Source: Candidatus Marimicrobium litorale (GTDB taxonomy: Bacteria; Pseudomonadota; Gammaproteobacteria; Pseudomonadales; Halieaceae). From it: a stretch of DNA of 64,000 bases. Of this stretch, positions 27,923-36,908 are shown in pieces. The notes under the pieces were generated by a model that saw nothing but the letters and a program-made list of their open reading frames with translations, was not told the origin of the DNA and ran no database searches. The position numbers were made by a program, and so were the translations under genes. The stretch covers positions 620,001 to 684,000 of the forward strand of contig NZ_SHNO01000001.1 of assembly GCF_026262645.1 (NCBI RefSeq), read 5' to 3'. Position 1 is the first letter of the stretch, and each line of letters begins with the position of its first letter.

Positions 27923-28781
27923 GTGCGACCCACTCAATACCCTTAAGCACCAGTTCGCGGGCTTGGGGGTGCTCCCAGTTGGCATGGTAGTGCCCCCCTG
28001 TATAGCCAAATCCTCGACCGCCGCCGGATCGCTCGTAAACCCAGGCGGTCACTTGCGGCTTACCCTCTGCGACTTGTGCTCGCACCGCATCGTTGCCGCT
28101 GTGAGGGCCGTTCCAGCGATCCATCGTAGAGGCTGGAGGAGTCGCAGTGAGTATTGGTGTTACGCCGCTTTCGGCAAAGCGCAGATTGAAATACCACTCG
28201 TCTTTCAACTGGAACGGTTTAATACCGCTTGAAACCGGATGCGTTGGCATCGTTAAGAACTCGGCACTCCAGATGGGGTTGACTGACCGCCAGGTCTCAA
28301 AATAAGCACCGATAGCCCGCAGCATACTACTTGATGCGGGGCTGTCGCGCGGCACTTCGACACAGTAATGAATGGCGGCGACACCCACACCCGAATCGAG
28401 TAACTCGTTGAAGGCTTCCAGCTGGTCACTGATCAGATGTGACCTGCCTCCGTCGCAATACATGACGACGGCATCGGCTTCATCGAATACTGAGGGATCG
28501 GCCGGCCAGCCACCATAGATATTGACCGTTTCAATGGTCGGGTTGCGCTTGCGCAGGGCCGCAGCGAGTAACTCGGACCCAGCCCGGTGTTCATGAGCGT
28601 CAGTGCTGTGGCTGTCAGCCCCCGCCAGAAATACGACTCTGGCAGAGCGCGGTTCACCGGTCAGCGGCGCTGTAAATTGTATATCTGTGAGAGTATCTCC
28701 GCAGCCATGCAGTAGCACTGCCAGTAACGCAGCGGATACGGCGAGGTACAGTCTGCGTTTTGTGTTATTCATCGTGCGCAC
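27912..28781 (-). CDS. ThuA-like domain lipoprotein
   Basis: A signal peptide ends in a lipobox-like LLHGC, then a ThuA-like (class I glutamine-amidotransferase-fold) domain fills the rest of the 289 aa. The family features YCDGGRSH, GVAAIHYCVE and GGRGFGYTGGHYHANW are visible. ThuA-like proteins are linked to carbohydrate use, often with secreted glycan enzymes, but their reaction is unclear. GTG 28781 is chosen because AAAGGTG lies 7 bases upstream; ATG 28772 is possible. The protein is probably anchored on the periplasmic side. It ends tail-to-tail with nagA. Confidence 0.8.
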   Translation of the reverse strand: MRTMNNTKRRLYLAVSAALLAVLLHGCGDTLTDIQFTAPLTGEPRSARVVFLAGADSHSTDAHEHRAGSELLAAALRKRNPTIETVNIYGGWPADPSVFDEADAVVMYCDGGRSHLISDQLEAFNELLDSGVGVAAIHYCVEVPRDSPASSSMLRAIGAYFETWRSVNPIWSAEFLTMPTHPVSSGIKPFQLKDEWYFNLRFAESGVTPILTATPPASTMDRWNGPHSGNDAVRAQVAEGKPQVTAWVYERSGGGRGFGYTGGHYHANWEHPQARELVLKGIEWVALNP

Positions 28782-28784
28782 AAC

Positions 28785-28814
28785 TTGACACCTTTAGATG
28801 GCAAAAGCTACCAT
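28785..28814 (+). promoter_or_regulatory. tRNA-His promoter
   Basis: A consensus TTGACA (28785-28790), an 18-base spacer and TACCAT (28809-28814), then a GC-rich discriminator. It lies directly upstream of, and divergent from, the ThuA-like lipoprotein start. Confidence 0.7.
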
Positions 28815-28853
28815 TCGCGCCGCGGGAGGTTGACCACTCTCGTATTGTGCATT

Positions 28854-28930
28854 GGTGGCCGTAGCTCATCAGGTAGAGCACCGGATTGTGACTCCGGAGG
28901 TGGCGGGTTCAAGACCCGTCGGCCACCCCA
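28854..28930 (+). tRNA. tRNA-His (GUG)
   Basis: The cloverleaf has acceptor GTGGCCG/CGGCCAC plus the extra 5' G-1 opposite discriminator C that is specific to tRNA-His. The anticodon stem CCGGA/TCCGG encloses TTGTGAC (anticodon GTG). CCA is encoded. Confidence 0.97.
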
Positions 28931-29110
28931 TTCACCTTTCCTGAACAGCGCGTACTCGACATTCGTTATTATGCGGCAATGTCCAATTGTCGTCCGTTCT
29001 AACTTATTTCATCTTCACATAAGCGCTCTCAACGGATGAGTGCGGGCCATTCAGATATTATCAGGGCACACAGAGCGCTGTTTTACATAGGCTTGAATAG
29101 AAGTGACGCA

Positions 29111-29128
29111 AGGCTGTTTATGCAGCCT
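29111..29128 (-). terminator. weak hairpin downstream of the hybrid kinase gene
   Basis: AGGCTG and CAGCCT pair around a 6-base loop, 49 bases past the kinase stop on the reverse strand. There is no long T-run. The rest of the 28931-29176 gap shows nothing convincing. Confidence 0.3.
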
Positions 29129-29176
29129 CTGGCCCTGATCAGCAGTGTACGCAGACATTGTGGCAGACTAGGCACA

Positions 29177-31162
29177 TTATTTTTCTCTCTGCCTTAGATC
29201 AAGCGCTGCCTCGCTGATAACGTCAACCAGTTTGGAAGCGGCTACCGGTTTACGGAGTGTTCCGGCAATCGGTGCGCCGTTAAGCCTGTTGAGTATATCC
29301 TGTTCGCTATAGCCGCTGATGACTACGACGGGAATATCGCCGTTTAATTCGCGTAGCTCGTTGAAAACCTCTTCTCCGCTCAGCTTTGGCATGCTTAAAT
29401 CAAGCAAAACACAGTCAAAGCCATCACTGTCTCGACTGAACTGAACGAGGGCGTCCTCGCCGTCTTTGGCTTCCACAACCTGGAACCCGTTCCGTTCCAG
29501 AATATGCCGGAATACTGTACGCAGTTCGGCCTCGTCGTCCACCACGAGTATTTTTCGGGCGCCCCCAGCAGTTACACTTTCTCGCGGGCTGAGATCATAC
29601 TTGGCGGCGGGAGCAGGTACGGTCGGTAATAAAATAGTAAAAGTTGTGCCGACATCCGGCGTACTTGATACGGAGATAACACCGTTGTGCTTGCGGATGA
29701 TGCCGGTCACAGACGCTAGCCCGAGGCCCCGTCCAGTGAACTTGGTGGAAAAAAATGGATCGAATACTTTCGATTTCGTTATTTCGCTCATGCCGCAGCC
29801 GGTGTCAGATATTTTTATCCTGATGTAATCCCCGGAGGGCAATGACATATCCGGGGCGAGGAGTTGCAGAGTGGCTCGATCGTAATGGGCCACAATAGCG
29901 GCGATATCAATCACACCCTCATCATCACCAATCGCCTCAGCAGCATTTGTAATCAAATTTAGAATCACCTGAAGCAATTGGTTCTCATCGCCGCGGACGT
30001 AAATTGGATCTTTACAGAGTGAGTAATGAAGAAGCGCTTTCTTGGAAATGCCCGCCTGAACCAGATCGCCCACCTCGCGGAGCAGTTGGCCAAATTCAAT
30101 TTGTTCGAGTTGTATTGTTCCTTTGCCGGCGTAGGTGAGCATCTGGCTGCAGACCCCCGCAGCACGCTGGCTGGTGACGACTATGCTGTCTATTAGCCTG
30201 ATGGTTGGATCGTCTTCTGACAAATTCATTAATGCAAGTTCAGCGTTGCCGCGAATCGCAGCTAAAAGATTATTGAAGTCGTGTGCGATACCACCTGCCA
30301 GTGCACCGAGGGCCTCCATTTTTGCAACCTGTCGAAGTTGCATCTCGAGTTCGGCTTCTCTTTTGCGTTGTTCGCGCAATTCCTCTTCAGCGCGGCCGCG
30401 TTCAACAGCAAGACCGGTCATAAGAGCCGCAGAGCGGAGCCGCTCAAGTTGATCCCTGGTGGGCGATTGGGGCCAGGCTGCGTAGAGCGCGAGGGCGCCG
30501 AGCACTTCGCCGCTGCTGTTGGTGAATGGATGCGACCAACACGCTGCAACGCCGGCGTTTTTGGCCAGAGGAGCAAGCTTTTGCCATAGTGGATCGGCTT
30601 GTATGTCAGAAACAATGACGGGAATGTTCCAGAAGATGGCTGTTCCGCACGAGCCCACATTGGGCCCAATGGCCTCGCCGTCAATGGCGTCGTTGTATTC
30701 TTCAGGGAGGCTTGGCCCCGCTCCTCTGACAAAGCGGTTTTGATCCACAAGAAGGATAGAGCACTTGTAATCCGGGTTCTGGCTTTCAACAATTCTGGCG
30801 ATTGTTTCAAGTGTGCCTGACACCGTTCCTTTGTCAAATTCTTTAACATAGGGATGCAGGGCGTGATCAGTTTCCGCCAGTCGGCCGAGTACAACCGTTC
30901 CTTCCGGTGTTGCCTGTACCCTCAAATCGAGCGGGATGGAATGGCGATGACTGGTCCGGTGTCCTATGCGAAAAGAGTCCTTGGGGGGGCTCTTGATCAT
31001 GGATTTGACGAGGCTCTGATCACTGGGAATGATCCATTCGAGGAGTTCCTGACTTGACAGCTGGGCAGCGGTCAATCCGGTGGCTTCGTAGAAAGCCGCG
31101 TTGGCGCGAACGAATGTTCCGGGGCCACGAACTATCATCGGTGGATTGATATCTTGTGCCAT
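29177..31162 (-). CDS. soluble PAS-GAF hybrid sensor histidine kinase with C-terminal receiver
   Basis: The order is a PAS domain (about 5-100), a GAF domain (about 110-255, with NVGSCGTAIFWNIPV), a coiled coil, a HisKA domain with phospho-acceptor His294 (GGIAHDFNNLLAAI), and a HATPase domain (N box NLITNAAEA, G boxes ISDTGCGM and GRGLGLASV). A receiver domain follows with acceptor Asp588 (LLDLSMP). No membrane segment is seen, so it should sense an intracellular signal or bind a ligand or cofactor in GAF/PAS. No output domain or partner regulator is adjacent. I start at ATG 31162 behind AGAGGGAA; another ATG lies at 31222. Confidence 0.9.
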   Translation of the reverse strand: MAQDINPPMIVRGPGTFVRANAAFYEATGLTAAQLSSQELLEWIIPSDQSLVKSMIKSPPKDSFRIGHRTSHRHSIPLDLRVQATPEGTVVLGRLAETDHALHPYVKEFDKGTVSGTLETIARIVESQNPDYKCSILLVDQNRFVRGAGPSLPEEYNDAIDGEAIGPNVGSCGTAIFWNIPVIVSDIQADPLWQKLAPLAKNAGVAACWSHPFTNSSGEVLGALALYAAWPQSPTRDQLERLRSAALMTGLAVERGRAEEELREQRKREAELEMQLRQVAKMEALGALAGGIAHDFNNLLAAIRGNAELALMNLSEDDPTIRLIDSIVVTSQRAAGVCSQMLTYAGKGTIQLEQIEFGQLLREVGDLVQAGISKKALLHYSLCKDPIYVRGDENQLLQVILNLITNAAEAIGDDEGVIDIAAIVAHYDRATLQLLAPDMSLPSGDYIRIKISDTGCGMSEITKSKVFDPFFSTKFTGRGLGLASVTGIIRKHNGVISVSSTPDVGTTFTILLPTVPAPAAKYDLSPRESVTAGGARKILVVDDEAELRTVFRHILERNGFQVVEAKDGEDALVQFSRDSDGFDCVLLDLSMPKLSGEEVFNELRELNGDIPVVVISGYSEQDILNRLNGAPIAGTLRKPVAASKLVDVISEAALDLRQREK

Positions 31163-31765
31163 AGCTTCCCTCTGCTGGGCATTGTTCGAGAGCCTCGGAC
31201 ATAAAAGGCGAATCGTCGACATGTGTGGTCGCTAAACCCGTGGTCAGTGGGCTCAACTTGGTAGCGCTTTCTATATCGCTCTCGTGATAGTGGCACCTCT
31301 CGGTGTGACCAGCAGGGTCTCAAGATACATCGAGTCGGCGTGCACTAATCCAATATGCTGAGACTAGACGTGCTTTATATCTCAACTATTTATTTTTGTA
31401 ATTTTTTGTAATCGAACAGGCTATTGAACGATGGCCGTCAGCGAGGCCCGCCTCGTGTTATATCGTCCTAAGTTTATGAAAAATAAAGAACAAGTTTTAA
31501 ATCTGTCCATTGAGAGTCGGCTCGGGAGGGCGCTTGGTGGTGATCGGGGGTAGCGGCCTTCGGCACCGGCGCTCGCTGCATGAGAAAGGCGAGGGGAATC
31601 ACCGGCCTTAACGCGATTAACGATTTCTTCTCATGCTGTGTTCGCCCTGGGGCAAGTGTATTGAATCATTATCTTGTCGGCAGGGCTGCCCGGCGCAGAT
31701 AGCGCGGGTTTATTGCGCTCCGGGTAATGGCATCCAGTATTGTCTTTCGGTAAACTCTGCGCCAC
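31163..31765. other. 600-base gap between kinase and tRNA-Arg
   Basis: No supported gene. The part near 31370-31420 is AT-rich with a direct repeat (TTTTTGTAA twice) that could be a promoter region. A small hairpin CGAGG-CCCG-CCTCG lies at 31442-31455. Just before the tRNA, TGGCAT (31728-31733), 17 bases and TAAACT (31751-31756) form a possible tRNA-Arg promoter, but its predicted start is very close to the mature 5' end. Confidence 0.45.
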
Positions 31766-31842
31766 GCGCCAGTAGCTCAGCTGGATAGAGCACGGCCCTT
31801 CTAAGGCTGCGGTCGAGGGTTCGAATCCTTCCTGGCGCGCCA
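31766..31842 (+). tRNA. tRNA-Arg (UCU)
   Basis: A 77-base cloverleaf with acceptor GCGCCAG/CTGGCGC, encoded CCA, and anticodon stem CGGCC/GGCTG around CTTCTAA (anticodon TCT). It reads AGA and AGG codons. The T-loop is TTCGAAT. Confidence 0.96.
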
Positions 31843-31970
31843 ACTCTCTGCATGACTATCGTGAATAGGCTGCAATGTAGTCGGTTTATCCGCCCTCGAA
31901 CAAAGGCATCGATCAACATTTGATGAGTGTGAGCATTCCGGATGTTTGTGCGGCTGCCCTGCGGCAGAGA

Positions 31971-31999
31971 CAAAAAAACCGGGGTAACCGGCTTTTTTG
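31971..31999. terminator. bidirectional intrinsic terminator
   Basis: A CCGG/CCGG stem with a 5-base loop is flanked by A7 on the left and T6 on the right, so it works on both strands. It lies between tRNA-Arg and the convergent beta-helix/cytochrome gene, where termination of both is expected. Confidence 0.75.
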
Positions 32000-32015
32000 C
32001 ATTTGTCAGTGTTTC

Positions 32016-34406
32016 CTATTGGCAGGGAGGACCGGACAAGCTGGCGATCCACTCGCTTACCAATGCCACACCTTCGGTGTGAATCACGGTGCGCCCAACC
32101 TCCGGCATTGCGACGTCTGAATCATTCGAGTCCATACGGTAGACCATGATGGAGGCGTCGGGGTCGCCACGCACGATTGTATAGCTGAGGCCGCCGGAAC
32201 CTGCGCCGGCCGCAACCGGCGTCTTGCAGACGCCATAGGCGGTATCTACGTCGCGCCAGTACTCCATAAATAGTGCCGAATTACTGGCGAAACCGCCGGG
32301 ACTATGGCAATGGGCGCAGTTCATATCGATATACGCCTTGGCACGACTCTCAAGGGGTTCGCTAGTGTCTTTCCAGTCGGGGGCCGTGACTATGTCTTGC
32401 AGCGCAGGAAGTCCCGCCAGTAGTCCCTTTTGCTCCAGATAAGATAGCTGGTTGAGGGTCTCGCCAGCATACAGGTTGTCCCGATTTAGAAAGCGTGCCT
32501 TGGGGCCAATGGGCATGTTTACAGTCTCGGTATTGACGCCCGAACCGGTTTCAGCGCGGGTTACGCCATGGCAGGTTTTGCAGCTGTTTGCATCTGGAAC
32601 AATGTACTCGGTACTGCGGCTCTGTCCGTCCGAATGTATCCAGCTAATCTCTCGGGTGCCGCCGGCCAGAGTCAGACTGGCCTCGGTCATGTCCTCGTTC
32701 CATATGTACGGCAGCGCTTTCCAGCCGTCATTACGGTGCAGCAGCAAACGCGTTTCTATAACGATCTCTTCTGCTGCTGCATTAAGGAAATCCCTGGGCA
32801 TGGCAAAGGTTTTAGCGATGATAGTGCCGATCGGGAAGTCCAGTGTTTCGGTTGAACTGTATGCAACCTGCTTGCCCTCGGGAATAAAAATCACCCGATA
32901 CTTTTCGGTATAGTCGCTAAACAGCGGCGTTGTCAGGTCATAGAAAATACCCTCGTTGGCTTGGGCTGTAGGATTGCTGCTGTCCGCAAACAAGTTGTAG
33001 CCAGCGAGTTTAGGGCAGTCCACCTCCAGAGCTGCAAAATTCACCGCATCTCCGTCCGCGCTGCAAAGTGCCGCGATTTCTTCTGCAGTGAGGGGGCGTT
33101 CACCCTCGATGATTGTTTCCGGAGTATCCAGTACAACCTCCGGTAGGGAGGCGTGCGCGCAATCGAAAAAACTCTGATCGACGCTGGGCAGGCCGTCAAT
33201 TGGGCTAAACAGCACACCGCGACCGATACTGGGGTCCTCGTCGACACAGATCCGGTCGGCGTCTGTAAACAGTCCCTCGGATTCCCCCAGTCCATCGTAA
33301 ACAACCTGGGGAAGTTCTTCCTCTCCTGCGAATAACTGAGCGATGGTGTCCGCGAGGTCCTGTGGGTCGTAAGCGTTATTGTCATAGGTGTTGTCGTGGA
33401 TATAGACGCGGCGGGGTGTGCCATCGTAGTTGGCGTCGTCGGTGGTCTCGCCGCTGATTGCGTAATCTACGACCACGATGGCGGTTGACTGATTTCCGAC
33501 AATGTTATTGCCTGTCACCTCCACATCAGAAAAGGCCATAATGAGAACACCTGTGCCGGAGGGCACGATACCAACGATATTGCCCTCAGGAGCGAAGTTC
33601 GGGGTGTTGTTGTTAATGATTTCGTTGTTGAAGACCCGCGTGCGCTCACCCTCAATAGGCAAATTGGGCAAGTCGAATACCAATATGCCGCCGGTGTTGT
33701 TTTCCGCCCGATTGTCGTAAACCTCGGAATTGGTAGAGTTCTCTATTTCGATGCCGGCCACGTTCAGCGAGACCTGGTTGCGCCGCACAATGATCTTGTT
33801 GGATTGGCCAACGTAAATGCCTGCGTCAGAGGCACCAATCGCGATGCTGTCTTCAATCAGCACGTTTTCTGTCTGTACGGGGTATATGGCATAAGCGCCG
33901 TTTTCTTCGCAGGCGCCGCAGGTCCACTCGACACGCAAGCCCCTCATAGTGGCCCCGTTGCTGAGTTTGAACTTAACGCCATCTGAGGGTGCATCGATCA
34001 CAGCGAAGTCTTCCAGTGTTACGTTATTGCTGGTGACCAACACGCTCTCACCGCCGCTGAGCTGTCCTCCGAAGTCCAGAATAGTTTTGTCGTGGCCCTG
34101 GCCGCGGATCGTGACACTGTCGACATCGAGACTGAGTGCACTGGTCAAGTTGAAAACACCTTCCGGAATTTCGACAATATCGCCGGGCTGGGCACTGATC
34201 AGGGCCTCCAACAGCCTGCTCTGAAAGTTTTCACCCGCCTCAACGCGGACAATGTTGTCCTCGCTACCATCGTCATTGCCGGCGGCGCCGGACAGTCCAG
34301 AGCCTCCACTATTGCCGTCAGAGCAGGCGGTGAGCAGGGTCAGGGCCACTGCCAGAAAGATCCCTGATGCCGTTTGTTGAGTTGTTGTGAAGTGTTTCAT
34401 CATCAT
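32016..34406 (-). CDS. lipoprotein fusing a parallel beta-helix domain to a diheme cytochrome-like domain
   Basis: A 796-aa exported lipoprotein: the signal peptide ends in LLTAC with the lipid Cys at 28. A right-handed parallel beta-helix (about 50-380) contains repeats such as GIYVGQSNKIIVRRN. A C-terminal region (about 450-796) has two c-type heme motifs, CKTCH at 609-613 and CAHCH at 697-701. From memory, these halves match two uncharacterised families (TIGR03805 beta-helix; TIGR03806 diheme, SO_2930-like) that usually occur as neighbouring genes and are known sometimes to be fused. Function is unknown; the beta-helix is of a kind seen in polysaccharide-binding or -modifying proteins. Start: three ATGs in a row (34406, 34403, 34400); upstream open frame lacks a signal peptide. 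Confidence 0.87.
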   Translation of the reverse strand: MMMKHFTTTQQTASGIFLAVALTLLTACSDGNSGGSGLSGAAGNDDGSEDNIVRVEAGENFQSRLLEALISAQPGDIVEIPEGVFNLTSALSLDVDSVTIRGQGHDKTILDFGGQLSGGESVLVTSNNVTLEDFAVIDAPSDGVKFKLSNGATMRGLRVEWTCGACEENGAYAIYPVQTENVLIEDSIAIGASDAGIYVGQSNKIIVRRNQVSLNVAGIEIENSTNSEVYDNRAENNTGGILVFDLPNLPIEGERTRVFNNEIINNNTPNFAPEGNIVGIVPSGTGVLIMAFSDVEVTGNNIVGNQSTAIVVVDYAISGETTDDANYDGTPRRVYIHDNTYDNNAYDPQDLADTIAQLFAGEEELPQVVYDGLGESEGLFTDADRICVDEDPSIGRGVLFSPIDGLPSVDQSFFDCAHASLPEVVLDTPETIIEGERPLTAEEIAALCSADGDAVNFAALEVDCPKLAGYNLFADSSNPTAQANEGIFYDLTTPLFSDYTEKYRVIFIPEGKQVAYSSTETLDFPIGTIIAKTFAMPRDFLNAAAEEIVIETRLLLHRNDGWKALPYIWNEDMTEASLTLAGGTREISWIHSDGQSRSTEYIVPDANSCKTCHGVTRAETGSGVNTETVNMPIGPKARFLNRDNLYAGETLNQLSYLEQKGLLAGLPALQDIVTAPDWKDTSEPLESRAKAYIDMNCAHCHSPGGFASNSALFMEYWRDVDTAYGVCKTPVAAGAGSGGLSYTIVRGDPDASIMVYRMDSNDSDVAMPEVGRTVIHTEGVALVSEWIASLSGPPCQ

Positions 34407-34670
34407 GCTAGTCCACTCGAATTTGGTGTTTTTCAGGCGTATCTGCATCTGGGCACTCAAAGAGTGCTGAAGCCGTCGCCACCGGCGACTCCACCGCAAC
34501 GTCGCGTTTATTTTTATCAATCCACGGTTAGACTATCATGTGATGTGCGCTTGGCGAAAGGTGTCGGACGTGGTTCTGCCCTGATCTGTGACTTGCAGCC
34601 CCCGCCAGTTTGCCGCAAACTACGGCGCCTCACAGGTGGGCGCTGCTTACCTTTGAGTACTGTGGTGATC

Positions 34671-34777
34671 CAGGCGGTCCCCTCGCAATGATAGGTAGTG
34701 AACTCCGCCAGGCCCGGAAGGGAGCAACGGTAATTACCGACTCGTGTGCCGGGGTGTGGCTGTCTGGGTCGCCTCCA
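34671..34777 (+). ncRNA. ffs: signal recognition particle 4.5S RNA
   Basis: The conserved domain IV core GGCCCGGAAGGGAGCAACGG and the matching 3' strand TGTGCCGGGGTGT are present. The outer ends (GGCGGTCCC near 34673 and GGGTCGCC near 34766) pair to close the hairpin. A -10-like TACTGT (34658-34663) ends 7 bases before the predicted 5' end. Position just upstream of dnaX is typical. Exact ends are estimated. Confidence 0.88.
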
Positions 34778-34865
34778 ACACCTGTCCGGGGTGATGGCTG
34801 TTTCTGTCGTTCCTCTGCTGGTGTATCCTCTTTCTTTTCATTGAGCAGACGGGGCGACCCACCAA

Positions 34866-36554
34866 ATGGGCTACCAGGTACTGGCGCGTAAGTGGCGACC
34901 GAAGACATTTAAAGAGATGGTCGGGCAAGAGCATGTGCTGCGTGCACTGATCAATGCGCTGGACAATGACCGCCTGCACCATGCCTATCTGTTCACCGGC
35001 ACCCGGGGTGTGGGCAAGACGACGATTGGTCGTATTTTGGCCAAGTGCCTCAACTGCGAGACTGGAGTGAGTTCCCAGCCCTGCGGAGAATGCTCCTCCT
35101 GTCTCGAAATCGCTGAAGGACGCAGTGTCGACCTGCTCGAGGTCGACGCAGCCTCGCGAACCAAGGTGGAGGACACGCGAGAGTTGCTCGATAACGTCCA
35201 ATATGCGCCGACACGTTCCCGCTATAAAGTCTACCTGATCGATGAAGTACACATGTTATCAGCCAGTAGCTTCAACGCGTTGTTGAAAACGCTGGAGGAG
35301 CCCCCACCGCACGTCAAGTTTCTGCTGGCCACGACAGATCCGCAAAAGCTGCCCGCCACGGTGCTGTCCAGATGTTTGCAGTTCAACTTGAAGCATATGC
35401 CGGCGGAACAAATAGTGGGCCACCTCGGCAAAGTACTCACTGACGAGGGCGTAACCCATGAAGAGCCTGCCCTATGGCTTCTCGGCAGAGCTGCTGCCGG
35501 CAGCATGCGTGACGCTTTGAGCCTGACCGACCAAGCGATAGCCTTTGGCTCCGGCGCGCTGACTGAGCCCGAGGTACGGTCCATGCTGGGCAGCGTGGAC
35601 ATGGGTTACGTTTTTGAGCTGCTGGAGGCGATCAGTGCGGAAGATCATGCCGCTGTCCTTGATACGGTGGCCCGTATGGCTGAATACGCCCCTGACTTCG
35701 AGGGAACGTTGGACGAGTTATTGTCCGTAGTCCACCGAGTTGCTATCGCACAGGCGGTGCCTGATGCGATCGATAACAGTTGGGGCGATGCCCAGCGCGT
35801 CGCACAACTTGCGAAGGCGATCACAGCTGAGGATGCACAGCTGTTTTACCAAATGGCATTGACTGGCAAGCGGGATATTGAGCTATCTCCCGATCCTCGC
35901 AAGGGGTTTGAGATGATTCTGTTGCGAATCATGGCTTTTCGCCCTGGTGTTGTCATTGATGACAATGTCAAAGCGGAGCAATTACAAGACGTTGATGCGT
36001 CTCCTCGCACTGCCGGGGAGGACGGCGCCCCTGTAAAAAAGCACCTTGAGAAGCGGCCCGCGGCTCCCGGTGATGGCGAGGCAGCGGCGTCAGATCAAAC
36101 GGGCACGAGCGGCGAGAGCGTGGTTTCGACGGCGGCTTCAGCTCCTGGTGATTTCAGATTGACCCATCTGGAGGTCGATAACTGGTACCAGCTGTTCGCG
36201 CTGCTTGGGCTCAAGGGTATAGTCCACAATATCGCCTCACACTGCGCATTGGTGAGATGCGAGGGAAACACGCTGCAATTTGTCCTCGACGAGGCTCACA
36301 CTGCACTTTATAACGAGGGTCACAGCGATAAGTTGCGTATGGCGTTGGAGAATTATTTTGCCGTACCGGTGTCTGTCACGCTCGAAGCGGGCAGGGTGCC
36401 CGGTGAAACACCCGCTATGCGTGAAGCACGACTGGCCGAGGCGCGTCAGGCAGAGGCGGTTGAGTCGATCGAGAGTGATGCTCGTTTGCAGGCGTTGATT
36501 TCCAGATTTGATGGCGAGTTAGATCGTTCTTCGATACATCCAACGGACAGTTAG
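34866..36554 (+). CDS. dnaX: DNA polymerase III subunits tau/gamma DnaX
   Basis: DnaX forms the clamp-loader motor; full-length tau also couples polymerases and DnaB helicase. Walker [10 protein letters not shown] is at residues 45-53. The zinc cysteines C64, C73, C76 and C79 are at the same positions as in E. coli, and the DEVHMLS Walker B and SRCLQF sensor are intact. Residues about 375-430 are a Pro/Ala/Glu-rich linker, and the C-terminal tau domain follows. A programmed -1 frameshift signal at 36035-36041 should yield a short gamma form of 394 aa. ybaB and recR follow, the standard order. Confidence 0.98.
   Translation: MGYQVLARKWRPKTFKEMVGQEHVLRALINALDNDRLHHAYLFTGTRGVGKTTIGRILAKCLNCETGVSSQPCGECSSCLEIAEGRSVDLLEVDAASRTKVEDTRELLDNVQYAPTRSRYKVYLIDEVHMLSASSFNALLKTLEEPPPHVKFLLATTDPQKLPATVLSRCLQFNLKHMPAEQIVGHLGKVLTDEGVTHEEPALWLLGRAAAGSMRDALSLTDQAIAFGSGALTEPEVRSMLGSVDMGYVFELLEAISAEDHAAVLDTVARMAEYAPDFEGTLDELLSVVHRVAIAQAVPDAIDNSWGDAQRVAQLAKAITAEDAQLFYQMALTGKRDIELSPDPRKGFEMILLRIMAFRPGVVIDDNVKAEQLQDVDASPRTAGEDGAPVKKHLEKRPAAPGDGEAAASDQTGTSGESVVSTAASAPGDFRLTHLEVDNWYQLFALLGLKGIVHNIASHCALVRCEGNTLQFVLDEAHTALYNEGHSDKLRMALENYFAVPVSVTLEAGRVPGETPAMREARLAEARQAEAVESIESDARLQALISRFDGELDRSSIHPTDS
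36015..36049 (+). promoter_or_regulatory. dnaX programmed -1 frameshift site
   Basis: The heptamer A AAA AAG (36035-36041) is exactly in register with the dnaX frame (gtA AAA AAG). A purine-rich SD-like element GGGGAGGA (36015-36022) ends 12 bases upstream. Slipping one base back gives codons GCA, CCT and then TGA at 36047-36049, so the product ends two residues after Lys392. No strong downstream stem was found by eye. Confidence 0.85.
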
Positions 36555-36567
36555 TGAGGAGGAAAAG

Positions 36568-36891
36568 GTGAAAGGCAGTATTTCCGACTTGATGAAACAG
36601 GCGCAGAACATGCAGGCCGATATTCAGAAGGCGCAGGAGGACCTGGCGAAAGCGGAAGTTCGCGGTGAAGCCGGGGCAGGTATGGTCTCTGTAGTAATGA
36701 CCGGCAGGCACGACGTAAAATGTGTGTCCATCGATGACTCAGTTTTATCAGAGGACAAAGAGGTGCTGGAAGATTTGCTCGCAGCAGCAGTCAATGATGC
36801 AGTGCGCAAGGTGGAGGCCCGAAATAAGGATACGATGTCCGGCCTCGCTTCTGGTTTGGATTTGCCACCAGGGTTCAAAATGCCCTTTTAA
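36568..36891 (+). CDS. ybaB: YbaB/EbfC nucleoid-associated protein
   Basis: A 107-aa DNA-binding dimer of the YbaB/EbfC family with the tweezer-like fold. The N-terminal [20 protein letters not shown] helix, the central beta segment and the C-terminal [10 protein letters not shown] are typical. GTG 36568 follows GAGGAGGAAAAG, 13 bases after dnaX. It is part of the dnaX-ybaB-recR operon. Confidence 0.95.
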   Translation: MKGSISDLMKQAQNMQADIQKAQEDLAKAEVRGEAGAGMVSVVMTGRHDVKCVSIDDSVLSEDKEVLEDLLAAAVNDAVRKVEARNKDTMSGLASGLDLPPGFKMPF

Positions 36892-36908
36892 GGGGTCTTG
36901 GGCAGCTA

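Noticed and set aside
29022-29079. 8-base inverted repeat AGCGCTCT/AGAGCGCT as an sRNA or terminator
   Set aside because: The arms contain a self-palindrome (AGCGCT) and are 42 bases apart, so the match is not strong evidence of structure.
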